A stretch of DNA of 64,000 bases, taken from positions 46,010-110,009 of the forward strand of contig JAXLWB010000034.1 of assembly GCA_046328715.1 (NCBI GenBank). The letters run 5' to 3'. Made by a program: the position numbers and the translations under genes. The notes under the pieces were generated by a model, which was not told where the DNA came from, did not search any database, and saw nothing but the letters and a program-made list of their open reading frames with translations. This document shows positions 9,031-16,991 of this stretch, one piece after another; the first letter of the stretch is position 1; every line of letters begins with the position of its first letter. Origin of the DNA: JAXLWB01 sp046328715. Lineage in GTDB: Bacteria; Chloroflexota; Anaerolineae; Caldilineales; Caldilineaceae.

Positions 9031-9867
9031 TTATTCAGTCACTTTTTCCACCTTTTCATAACTACTGACTTCGATCACTGACTTGCCATCCTGGTCAACC
9101 CAAATGCCACATTGGCTGCCACCAGCGCTTTTGTCTATCTCGACAGTGCCGCCATCCATACGCAACACTGGGAAATACCATTGTGCTACCTGTTGCGCAT
9201 CGCCTTCAATATAATGAGCGATCAAGCTACGACGGAAGCGATCATCGCTTGTATTGGGAAGTGAGCCGTGGACGATTTGTCCATTGAAGAAGAGCACATC
9301 GCCGGGGTCCATGATGACCGGAGCAACAGGTTGGCCTTCGGGTATGGGCACGGTGACATCCGTAAAGCTCTGAGTCGAATCTGCCTTCACTGTACACAGA
9401 ATCGGCCAGTCTTGACTACCGGGCACCACTTGCAGACAGCCATTTTGCTCATCGCAGCGGTCCACTGCCATCCAGGCTGCCACACAGGTTCCTGGTTGTA
9501 CACGCAAGTAGTAGTTATCCTGATGCAATGCCTGGCCGCGGGCATGAGGTGGCTTGAAATAGAACATGGTTTGCACTGCATATGGCTCGCGCCCAAGTAA
9601 GCCGGTAAGGCATTCATTGATGCGCCCATCCAGCAACCATTTCAGTGTTGCCTCATCATGGCGGTGCATCATCATCAAACGGGGCCACTGTACAAGTGGA
9701 TCTGTTGATGTGGCGGTCGAAAAGTTGCGATCCATGCGTGCATTCTCTTCGAGCCGCATTTGTGTGAAATGTTCTTTGTAAAATTCAGCTTCTGCGGGGC
9801 TAAAAAGACCTTTGACGACAACATAACCGTCACGCTCAAACGCTTGTTTGTGTTGTTCGCTAAGCAT
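9031..9867 (-). CDS. Phytanoyl-CoA dioxygenase (PhyH) family protein
   Basis: A 278-residue Fe(II)/2-oxoglutarate-type oxygenase of the PhyH family. The metal triad is visible: HQD (LHQDNYY) gives His and Asp, and IVHGSLPNTSDDRFR gives the distal His, with the Arg following for 2-oxoglutarate. The NGCLQVVPGSQ segment is the usual NGxLxxxPGSH region with Gln in place of His. Family members hydroxylate lipids, quorum molecules, ectoine and many natural products, so no substrate is assigned. It heads the minus-strand uptake cluster and is divergent from the AraC gene, which suggests co-regulation with the transporter. The start ATG has only a weak purine stretch upstream. Confidence 0.85.
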   Translation of the reverse strand: MLSEQHKQAFERDGYVVVKGLFSPAEAEFYKEHFTQMRLEENARMDRNFSTATSTDPLVQWPRLMMMHRHDEATLKWLLDGRINECLTGLLGREPYAVQTMFYFKPPHARGQALHQDNYYLRVQPGTCVAAWMAVDRCDEQNGCLQVVPGSQDWPILCTVKADSTQSFTDVTVPIPEGQPVAPVIMDPGDVLFFNGQIVHGSLPNTSDDRFRRSLIAHYIEGDAQQVAQWYFPVLRMDGGTVEIDKSAGGSQCGIWVDQDGKSVIEVSSYEKVEKVTE

Positions 9868-9921
9868 AGGCGTTACCCTTTACTCCATTTGGAAATGCTC
9901 TATAATCAGGGAAATAATGAA

Positions 9922-9963
9922 TTGTACGAATTTGTGGAAGAACTGTATGATAGTTGTATTATA
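9922..9963. promoter_or_regulatory. Overlapping divergent promoters, phyH-like gene and araC-like gene
   Basis: For the plus strand TTGTAC (9922-9927) and TATGAT (9946-9951) are 18 bp apart, giving a short leader to the AraC ATG at 9970. On the minus strand TATAAT (9958-9963) faces the PhyH gene, but no convincing -35 box was found for it. Overlapping promoters are the usual arrangement for an AraC regulator and its target. Confidence 0.4.
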
Positions 9964-9969
9964 CACCGA

Positions 9970-10893
9970 ATGTCTATACACAACTCTGCTGATCTTATGT
10001 ACGATCCTGCTTTTCACGAGAGCAATTTACAACCGATTACACCTTCGCCGCCACCTGGTATTATCACCGCAAATCACTTTCGAGCCTCTTATGGTTACCA
10101 GGTTAGAAGACCGTCAGGTGCCCGCGATTGGCTACTCACCTTTACTGTGGATGGCATCGGACGTTATCGTTTGTTCGATAAAATTTACTACTGCAAGGTG
10201 GGAGATGTCATGCTGGTGGAGCCTGGGATCATGCACGATTATGCTACTTTAGAGCAAGGGCGACAATGGGAGTTTTATTGGGCACACTTTCTGCCTCGCC
10301 CCCATTGGCTCGAATGGATGCAGTTGCCAGAACACACAACCGGACTCCGCAGTGTAACAATTGTCGAGGGTTCACTACAGCAACGGATCGTGCAAACGTT
10401 TACGAAGTTACTGGACGATCTGCGCAATCCATCACGATTGCATGGCGATCTGGCAGCCAATGCACTCGAGGAAATTTTGCTCTGCATTGCCTTACACAAC
10501 GCCCATGAAAACGCTCCGGCAATTGATCCAAGAGTGGATGCTGTACTCAAATATCTCAATAACCACTATCGGGAACCAGTCGCAATTTCAACGCTTGCAC
10601 AATTAGTGTCTCTCTCTCCATCGCGCTTGGCGCATCTCTTTAAGGAGCAAGTCGGCAGATCGATCATCGAGACAATCATCGCTATTCGACTTCAACAAGC
10701 AGCACGGCTGCTCGAATATAGTTCATTGCAGATTAGCGAAATTGCCCGAGAAGTAGGTTTTCAGTCGGCATCCTATCTATCACGCCAATTTACCAACTAT
10801 TATGGAAAGAGCCCACTGGCCTATCGGCTAAAGATTGAGCCCCATCAACTCTGCCACTCCACCACGACCCCCACAATTTCCCGCTCACTCTGA
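9970..10893 (+). CDS. AraC-family transcriptional regulator
   Basis: About 307 residues from the ATG at 9970. The N-terminal half is a cupin-type sensor (GIGRYRLFDKIYYCKVGDVMLVEPGIMHDY is the characteristic sugar-binding AraC barrel region). The last 100 residues hold two helix-turn-helix units (STLAQLVSLSPSRLAHLFKEQVG and ISEIAREVGFQSASYLSRQFTNYYG). The frame is open up to 9760, but those codons overlap the divergent PhyH gene; 9895 is another possible start. It likely controls the PhyH/opp/PIG-L cluster in response to an imported sugar-like ligand. Its C-terminal tail past the conserved domain overlaps the convergent dehydrogenase gene by 49 bp. Confidence 0.88.
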   Translation: MSIHNSADLMYDPAFHESNLQPITPSPPPGIITANHFRASYGYQVRRPSGARDWLLTFTVDGIGRYRLFDKIYYCKVGDVMLVEPGIMHDYATLEQGRQWEFYWAHFLPRPHWLEWMQLPEHTTGLRSVTIVEGSLQQRIVQTFTKLLDDLRNPSRLHGDLAANALEEILLCIALHNAHENAPAIDPRVDAVLKYLNNHYREPVAISTLAQLVSLSPSRLAHLFKEQVGRSIIETIIAIRLQQAARLLEYSSLQISEIAREVGFQSASYLSRQFTNYYGKSPLAYRLKIEPHQLCHSTTTPTISRSL

Positions 10894-11843
10894 TCCAAAC
10901 GCTGGTAAATCTCTGGCAGTTCTTCCCACGGTACACGATGGGTGATCATCGGCGCTAGATTCAGTCGTCCTTTGGCGATCATCTCCATCGTTAGCCCAAA
11001 GGCGCGGCGACGATCCCAACGCTGGCCAGTCGCTGGATGACCATAGGTGACTTGCAATGTCAGGTCCTTTTGCAGATAGGGATCACCAACTGGACTAAAG
11101 GCAGGCAGATCGGTATGGCGGGCCACGACTACGATTTTGCCACCCTTGCAGGCAATCTCCATGCTCAGTTGGATCGCTGGCCAGACCGAAGCCGCCTCGA
11201 TCACCAGATCAGCACCTTGTCCGTCGCTGAAAGCAAGCACCTGCTCCAGAAAATTTGCTTCCTCCGGACTAACTGCAAGATCGGCTCCCATCTGGCGCGC
11301 AATCTGGAGTCGAGCCTCGACCTTATCGATCGCAATCGTGCGAAAGCCATATGCCTTACAATAGGCCAGCGCAGACAGACCGATCACGCCCAAGCCGACA
11401 ATAGCAACGGTTTCGCCCAGGGTTGGATGGCTGCGGCGCAAGGCAAGATGGGCTACCTCAGCAATGCTCAGAAAGACGGCTTGTTCATCCGGCAGATCGG
11501 GGCGCAGCTTGATCGCCAGGCTGGCTGGCATGGCTGCGATCTGGCGATGGGTGGCCGGAACAAAGACGCGGTCACCCACGGCAAAGTCTTGCACTTCAGC
11601 GCCAACCTCAATCACGTCGCCGACCATGGAATAGCCATTTTCGGTCGGCACCTCAAAAGGCACATTGGCGTGCAGATATTTGCCTTCGTTGTCGACGGGA
11701 ATCAGGCGAAAAACCCGAATCTCAGTGCCAGTGCTGATGGCGGTAAGGCGAGCGCGCACGAGTAAACCATCAGGCGGGCAGGCAGGAAGTTCGACCGAGT
11801 CAAAGGTTGCGGTACGGGGTGCGATGATCAAGAGTCGCTGCAT
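10845..11843 (-). CDS. MDR-superfamily (zinc-type alcohol dehydrogenase-like) oxidoreductase
   Basis: A 332-residue medium-chain dehydrogenase/reductase. The N-terminal GroES-like fold contains ISTGTEIRVF, and the Rossmann motif is VAIVGLGVIGL, followed by an acidic residue at AIDKVEA suggesting NAD(H). The catalytic Cys/His zinc ligands and the structural Cys cluster of classical alcohol dehydrogenases are not present, so it may be a zinc-independent sugar or polyol dehydrogenase-like member. AAGGT precedes the ATG. It is convergent with the AraC gene and overlaps it by 49 bp; it may belong to the same catabolic unit, which is inference only. Confidence 0.82.
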   Translation of the reverse strand: MQRLLIIAPRTATFDSVELPACPPDGLLVRARLTAISTGTEIRVFRLIPVDNEGKYLHANVPFEVPTENGYSMVGDVIEVGAEVQDFAVGDRVFVPATHRQIAAMPASLAIKLRPDLPDEQAVFLSIAEVAHLALRRSHPTLGETVAIVGLGVIGLSALAYCKAYGFRTIAIDKVEARLQIARQMGADLAVSPEEANFLEQVLAFSDGQGADLVIEAASVWPAIQLSMEIACKGGKIVVVARHTDLPAFSPVGDPYLQKDLTLQVTYGHPATGQRWDRRRAFGLTMEMIAKGRLNLAPMITHRVPWEELPEIYQRLDQSEREIVGVVVEWQS

Positions 11844-11883
11844 TCGATTTACCTTTTTTGGGAATTAACCGTTTTGGGAAATA

Positions 11884-12026
11884 ACCACGAGATACACAAA
11901 ACACCCGAAACCTTATCATCCCCAGGGCGATGCCCGTGGGCTGTAGCAGGGTAGCCCGTTGGGCTAAATTCTGAGCTACCGTCAACAAATTTCTGTATTT
12001 TTCGTGTGTTTTGTGTATTTCGTGGT
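11884..12026. repeat. 143-bp palindromic intergenic element
   Basis: The outer arms (11884-11904 and 12006-12026; ACCACGAGATACACAAAACA... and complement) match in 20 of 21 positions. Inside are two small GC hairpins, GGGCgatGCCC and AGCCCgttGGGCT. It fills the gap between the aminotransferase and the dehydrogenase genes, both minus strand. The layout resembles a non-autonomous mobile or REP-like element; no duplication of target bases is evident. Confidence 0.75.
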
Positions 12027-12045
12027 CAACGATAGGTATACGATG

Positions 12046-12981
12046 TTAGCGTCCGGTGGACAATTGCGCTTGGGCTTGGGCGACGATATCAACGCCGACC
12101 GATTCGCTCCAGGCTTGTAGCAAACGTTTGGCGATAGGGCCGACTTTGCCATCGCCCACTGGGAGCCCGTTGAACTTGGTGGCGGGCATGATACAGTAGG
12201 GCGTACTCGTGAAAAAAGCCTCGTCGGCAGTGTAAATATCATAGGGCTGGAAATCGGTCACTTCGGTCGGGATGCCAAGTTGGGCGGCCAATTCGAGGAC
12301 AGTGGCGCGACTTACGCCAGCTAAGGCACTGCGAGCGTGGGGCGTTTTCAAGACGCCATCGGCATAGATAAAGAAGTTGCCGCCCTTGTTCTCGGCGACG
12401 TTCCCGTGAATATCGAGCAGGATGCTCTGCGCCTGCGGATCAACAAGCTTCACTTCAGCTTCGGCGAGCGTGTAAGCCATGCGGCTGCGATTCTTGATGC
12501 GGGCATCCAGTGCTTCGGGTGGGATAGCACGTGAGAAGGGAGTGACTGCGTGACAGCCTTCGGTGTAGAAGCGCACCCAATCGGTTAGAATCATTGGGGC
12601 AGTATGGATGATGATGGTTGCGCGTGAGCGCTGCTTGGTGGGGTCGGCACCAGCGACAAAAAGGCCACGCGAGATGTTGTGGACGAGCCAGAGATCCATC
12701 TCCGCCGCCACTTTGGGCAGATTCCTCTCCAATACCTGCAACGAGAGATCCGTCATCTCGGCAGGTGTCATGCCCGGATCAATGCGCGTGACCTTGAGTG
12801 ACTTGTAGAGGCGGGCAATGTGCTGCTCTAGCTTGAAAGCTTTATGGGCAAAGGTACGCGTCGACTCGGTTACGGTGTCGCCTAACATGACGGCGGCATC
12901 AAAGATCGAGATTTTGGCTTCGTTGGCGGGAATAAATTCGCCGTTGAGGTAGACAAGATGAGGCGTAGCATGGTCAGTCAT
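12046..12981 (-). CDS. Class IV PLP aminotransferase (branched-chain / D-amino acid type)
   Basis: A 311-residue fold-type IV aminotransferase. It starts VYLNGEFIPANEAKISIFDAA, carries the PLP lysine in DARIKNRSR, the ENKGGNFF segment that holds the cofactor-binding glutamate, and the GVSRATVLELAAQLG phosphate-binding turn. Members include IlvE, D-amino acid aminotransferase and aminodeoxychorismate lyase. The length and the EALDARIKNRSRM region fit IlvE or D-alanine aminotransferase better than PabC, but the branch cannot be fixed by reading. The gene stands alone between a palindromic element and a 408-bp gap. No strong ribosome site was seen. Confidence 0.85.
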   Translation of the reverse strand: MTDHATPHLVYLNGEFIPANEAKISIFDAAVMLGDTVTESTRTFAHKAFKLEQHIARLYKSLKVTRIDPGMTPAEMTDLSLQVLERNLPKVAAEMDLWLVHNISRGLFVAGADPTKQRSRATIIIHTAPMILTDWVRFYTEGCHAVTPFSRAIPPEALDARIKNRSRMAYTLAEAEVKLVDPQAQSILLDIHGNVAENKGGNFFIYADGVLKTPHARSALAGVSRATVLELAAQLGIPTEVTDFQPYDIYTADEAFFTSTPYCIMPATKFNGLPVGDGKVGPIAKRLLQAWSESVGVDIVAQAQAQLSTGR

Positions 12982-13115
12982 AGATGGTTTGCTTCAATCC
13001 TTCTTGATCAACAGAGTCGAGGGGGATCTTGCTCATGGTTTACACCTGATGTGGATATCTCTATCGTAATGAGAAATTGTAGGTTTGTCAATGCGGCGAA
13101 GTTGCTCCACTACAT

Positions 13116-13173
13116 CAGAGCCCCACACGTCAGTAAGGAACAAGTTCTACCCTTACTGACGTGCGGGGCTCTG
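13116..13173. repeat. CAGAGCC hairpin, copy 1
   Basis: CAGAGCCCCACACGTCAGTA... at 13116-13138 pairs with its complement at 13151-13173, 22 of 23 positions, across a 12-base loop. It shares the flank CATCAGAGCC and the CGTCAG core with the perfect hairpin at 62580-62634, so the two may be one dispersed family. Confidence 0.8.
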
Positions 13174-13284
13174 AGTAATCCATTGGGCGAGGATTGAGAC
13201 TAGCCATCTGCCCATCGCTAAAGATTTTGTAACCTACTACAATCGTAGCGCACTTACATGCAGGATCTCTGCTCTGTGCTAAAA

Positions 13285-13313
13285 TTACAGGAAAATTAGG
13301 AAGAATAGATAAT
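13285..13313 (+). promoter_or_regulatory. Possible promoter of the acyl-CoA synthetase gene
   Basis: TTACAG (13285-13290) and GATAAT (13308-13313) are 17 bp apart and lie about 77 bp before the ATG at 13390. Visual assignment only. Confidence 0.4.
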
Positions 13314-13389
13314 AGTGAAAAGGCAAACGGGATAGCTTGTAACCTAGCTTTCCCATCTATTTCCCTGGCCGCCCTTATATGGAGTTTTC

Positions 13390-16119
13390 ATGAAAAAAGA
13401 AGCTTTTGTCGATTCTCAGTATCGACGCCATCCTTTGGATTACATTTTCCAACCACAAACGGTCGCCGTTATTGGTGCCACCGAAAAAGAAGGCAGTGTG
13501 GGGCGCACCGTACTCTGGAACTTAATCAGCAATCCCTTTGGCGGCACGATTTATCCAGTCAACCCCAAACGGAACAACGTTTTGGGCATTCGTGCCTACC
13601 CCTCGATCGGCGAAATACCCGATAAAATCGATCTTGCCGTCCTCGTAACTCCGGCACCCTCCGTGCCAAGCGTGATCGATGAATGTGTGAAATCGGGCGT
13701 AAAGGGAGCCATCATCATCTCAGCGGGTTTCAAAGAGATTGGCCCCGAAGGTGCAAAGCTAGAACAACAAATCCTGGCAACCGCACGCGAAGCAAAAATG
13801 CGCATCATTGGCCCCAACTGCCTTGGTGTGATGAGTCCGATTACGGGCATCAACGCGACCTTTGCCAAAGGCATGGCACGTGCTGGGAACGTCGGCTTTA
13901 TCAGCCAATCCGGAGCGCTTCTCACCGCTGTACTCGATTGGAGTTTGCGTGAGAATGTTGGTTTTAGCAATGTTATCTCGATTGGCTCCATGCTCGACGT
14001 CGATTGGGGCGATCTGATCTATTATCTGGGCGATGATCCGCGCACCAACAGCATCGTCATCTACATGGAGTCGATTGGCAACGCCCGCAACTTTCTCTCT
14101 GCCGCCCGCGAAGTAGCCCTGACCAAACCGATCATTGTGATCAAGGCAGGACGTACCCAAGCGGCGGCCAAGGCGGCCTCGTCGCACACCGGTTCGTTGG
14201 CCGGCAGCGATGACGTGCTCGATGTAGCCTTCCGTCGCTGCGGCGTCTTGCGTGTCAACAAGATTGCCGAAGTCTTCTACATGGCGGAAGTTCTCTCCAA
14301 ACAGCCGCGTCCACAAGGTCCCAACCTCACAATTGTGACCAATGCTGGCGGTCCCGGCGTGCTCGCCACCGATGCTCTAGTACAGAGCGGAGGCAAACTG
14401 GCTGAAATTTCAGAGAAGACGCTACAAAATCTGAATCAAATTTTGCCTGCGCCGTGGAGTCACAACAACCCGATTGACATCTTGGGCGATGCCAGTCCCG
14501 AACGCTATGCTAAGTCGCTGCAAATTGCCGCCGAAGATCCCAACAGTGATGGTCTGCTCGTCATTCTCACTCCTCAGGATATGACTGACCCGACCCAAAC
14601 AGCCGAAGAGCTGCGCAAAGTCGCACCGTCGATCAAGTACAAACCGGTGATTGCCAGTTGGATGGGCGGTGTGGATGTGGCTGCAGGCGAGGCGATTCTC
14701 AACCGAGCGGGGATTCCTGCCTTTCCGTACCCAGATACGGCGACTCAGGTCTTTACCTACATGTGGCAATTCGCCAACAACCTCAAGGCAATCTACGAAA
14801 CACCGCAACTTTCCGTCGCCAACTCGCAGGAGGAGACCAACCGAGAGCGCGCGGCCCAGTTGATTGAAACAGTGCGAGCGAAGGGACGTACGATCCTTAC
14901 CGAATTTGAATCGAAGCAGGTCTTTGCCGCCTACGGCATCCCGATCGTGGAGACACGCCTGGCCGCCAACGCAGAGCAAGCAATCGAAGCTGCCGATGCG
15001 ATTGGCTATCCTGTCGTACTCAAACTCAACTCAGAGACGATCACCCACAAGACTGATGTCAACGGCGTGCAGCTCAACCTGCTCAACGCTGAGGCAGTGC
15101 GGGCGGCGTTTGAACTAATCTGTAAAAGCGTCAGCGAAAAAGCGGGCGTTGATTGTTTCCAGGGTGTCACTGTGCAGCCAATGGTTAAACTGGATGGCTA
15201 CGAGTTGATTGTAGGCAGCAGCCAGGATGCTCAGTTTGGGCCGGTGCTGCTCTTTGGTTCAGGTGGTACACTGGTCGAAGTTTTTAAGGATCGGGCGCTG
15301 GCGCTGCCGCCCCTCACTACGACTCTGGCGCGTCGAATGATGGATCGCACTCGCATTATTGAGGCGTTGCGCGGCATTCGAGGGCGCAAGCCTGTCGATC
15401 TCGAAGCGCTGGCCCGGCTGCTGGTCCGTTTTAGTCAAATGGTGGTCGAACAGCGTTGGATCAAGGAAATTGATATCAATCCGCTGTTAGTTTCGTCCGA
15501 ACAGATCGTTGCATTGGATGCACGTGTACTTCTGCACGATCCAAGTTTGCAGCGTGATCAACTGCCACGACCGGCGATTCGCCCTTATCCTATGCGCTAT
15601 GCCTCAACCTGGACCATGAAAAACGGCGATGAGGTGTTGATTCGCCCTATCCGGCCTGAAGATGAACCAATGATGGTCAAGTTTCACGAGCAGTTGGCGC
15701 CAGACAGCATCTATCTGCGCTACTTCCATCCAATTTCGGTTGGGCAGCTCACGTCACACGACCAGCTAGCGCGGCTTTGCTTTACCGATTATGACCGTGA
15801 GATGAACTTGGTCGTCGAGGCGAAGGATGAGGAAGGGAAAAGTCACATTATTGGTTTAGGGCAGTTGTCCAAAGTCCATGGCACCAATGATGCCGAGTTT
15901 TCGATTCTGGTGGTCGACAAACATCAGCGCCACGGCATCGGCACTGAACTGCTGCGGCGACTGGTGCAGGTCGGTCGTGACGAAAAACTTACGCACATCG
16001 TCGCCGAAATTTTGCCGCAAAATGAAGGAATGAAGCGCGTCTCTGCCAAACTTGGCTTCAAGTTGGAGATGATTCAGGACTTGAGAGTTGTCTTTGCGCA
16101 GTTGGCGTTGACAGAGTAG
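13390..16119 (+). CDS. NDP-forming acyl-CoA synthetase fused to GNAT acetyltransferase (Pat-like)
   Basis: A 909-residue fusion: CoA-binding domain (about 15-150, starts VAVIGATEKEGSVGR), succinyl-CoA-ligase-like domains (about 155-460), ATP-grasp (about 490-710) and a GNAT acetyltransferase (about 740-909, ending with the acetyl-CoA loop VVDKHQRHGIGTELL). The domain order matches E. coli Pat/YfiQ, which acetylates acetyl-CoA synthetase and other proteins. Here the phospho-accepting His of ADP-forming acetyl-CoA synthetases is kept (SSHTGSLAGSDD, about His266), whereas the enterobacterial Pat has lost it, so this copy may still make ATP from acyl-CoA. GGAG precedes the ATG. It is followed by unrelated genes and looks monocistronic. 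Confidence 0.9.
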   Translation: MKKEAFVDSQYRRHPLDYIFQPQTVAVIGATEKEGSVGRTVLWNLISNPFGGTIYPVNPKRNNVLGIRAYPSIGEIPDKIDLAVLVTPAPSVPSVIDECVKSGVKGAIIISAGFKEIGPEGAKLEQQILATAREAKMRIIGPNCLGVMSPITGINATFAKGMARAGNVGFISQSGALLTAVLDWSLRENVGFSNVISIGSMLDVDWGDLIYYLGDDPRTNSIVIYMESIGNARNFLSAAREVALTKPIIVIKAGRTQAAAKAASSHTGSLAGSDDVLDVAFRRCGVLRVNKIAEVFYMAEVLSKQPRPQGPNLTIVTNAGGPGVLATDALVQSGGKLAEISEKTLQNLNQILPAPWSHNNPIDILGDASPERYAKSLQIAAEDPNSDGLLVILTPQDMTDPTQTAEELRKVAPSIKYKPVIASWMGGVDVAAGEAILNRAGIPAFPYPDTATQVFTYMWQFANNLKAIYETPQLSVANSQEETNRERAAQLIETVRAKGRTILTEFESKQVFAAYGIPIVETRLAANAEQAIEAADAIGYPVVLKLNSETITHKTDVNGVQLNLLNAEAVRAAFELICKSVSEKAGVDCFQGVTVQPMVKLDGYELIVGSSQDAQFGPVLLFGSGGTLVEVFKDRALALPPLTTTLARRMMDRTRIIEALRGIRGRKPVDLEALARLLVRFSQMVVEQRWIKEIDINPLLVSSEQIVALDARVLLHDPSLQRDQLPRPAIRPYPMRYASTWTMKNGDEVLIRPIRPEDEPMMVKFHEQLAPDSIYLRYFHPISVGQLTSHDQLARLCFTDYDREMNLVVEAKDEEGKSHIIGLGQLSKVHGTNDAEFSILVVDKHQRHGIGTELLRRLVQVGRDEKLTHIVAEILPQNEGMKRVSAKLGFKLEMIQDLRVVFAQLALTE

Positions 16120-16162
16120 GCGATCACGTTCAAACCAACAATGGATGTCAAGGAGCAGTGGC

Positions 16163-16921
16163 ATGGACTCTCAAATCACAAATGCCGAAAGCAATCGAGA
16201 CGACCGTCCAGCCAGAGGCATCGGGCGACGCTTGCTACAACTGTTGCTCGCTCTTGTTGTGGTCTGCCTGCTGGTTGTGATCCTCGTCCAAGTCGAACTG
16301 AGGGGCACAATCACTGTTCCGATCATCCTTGTACATGCTGCTAGCCCAGGTCTGAGTGCTGCCACCATTGATGTAGGCTACGATCCGACGCAGATCCAGA
16401 TTGCTGGCTGTGAAGTCGTTGCACCCTCTCTTCGCGACGGGGATTGTAATCGAAACACGGCCGTGAGTAGCACAAACAGTCAATTGCGTAGGCGCACCAT
16501 TCATTCCGACATTGTGAACGTTACAAACGGTCAAATACGTTTCAATCTCATTACAAGTGTTCCCATCACCCAGAGCGAAACTACGCTGGCCGAATTGACA
16601 GTTCGTCCTCTTACAAGCCAAACAACGACAGTGACACTCAACATTGATGTGAAAGTCGCGACAGAGGAATCAGGGGAGCCACTGTCCGTGGAAGTAGAAG
16701 CAGGAGCTATCCCGCGGACAAGTTTCCCGAGAGGCGATGTCAATTGTGATGGGAAAGCCGATCACACGGATGTAAAAACAATTCTCGCTTACGATGTCGG
16801 GCGTGCGCCATCCTCGGCGAACTGTCCACCGCCACGAGCGACAATCTTTTTACCACAATGCGATCTGAATGGCGACACAAATTGCGACTCAAGTGACGCA
16901 CTTCGGATTCCCGTTCGGTAA
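16163..16921 (+). CDS. Membrane-anchored cohesin-like / dockerin-like protein
   Basis: About 252 residues from the ATG at 16163, which has AAGGAG upstream (16145 is an alternative). A basic N-terminus is followed by one membrane segment (LLQLLLALVVVCLLVVILVQV), then a cohesin-like beta-sandwich (IDVGYDPTQIQIAGCEVV to TVTLNIDVKV). The C-terminus has two EF-hand-like dockerin loops, GDVNCDGKADHTDV and CDLNGDTNCDSSDA. The second loop ends only four residues before the stop, so its helix is missing and the module looks clipped. No partner cellulosomal enzymes are nearby. A related cohesin appears in the proteins at 28402 and 29947. Confidence 0.65.
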   Translation: MDSQITNAESNRDDRPARGIGRRLLQLLLALVVVCLLVVILVQVELRGTITVPIILVHAASPGLSAATIDVGYDPTQIQIAGCEVVAPSLRDGDCNRNTAVSSTNSQLRRRTIHSDIVNVTNGQIRFNLITSVPITQSETTLAELTVRPLTSQTTTVTLNIDVKVATEESGEPLSVEVEAGAIPRTSFPRGDVNCDGKADHTDVKTILAYDVGRAPSSANCPPPRATIFLPQCDLNGDTNCDSSDALRIPVR

Positions 16922-16991
16922 TCGCTTGGTGAACAAACGTAGCGATTGATTATTTGTACACCTGTGTGTCATCCGCTACCATATCTAGACC

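Larger units (their letters stand above)
12982..13389. other. 408-bp divergent intergenic region
   Basis: The gap separates the aminotransferase (minus) from the acyl-CoA synthetase gene (plus). It holds a strong hairpin (13116-13173), a probable plus-strand promoter (13285-13313) and GGAG six bases before the downstream ATG. No open frame in it looks coding. Confidence 0.6.
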
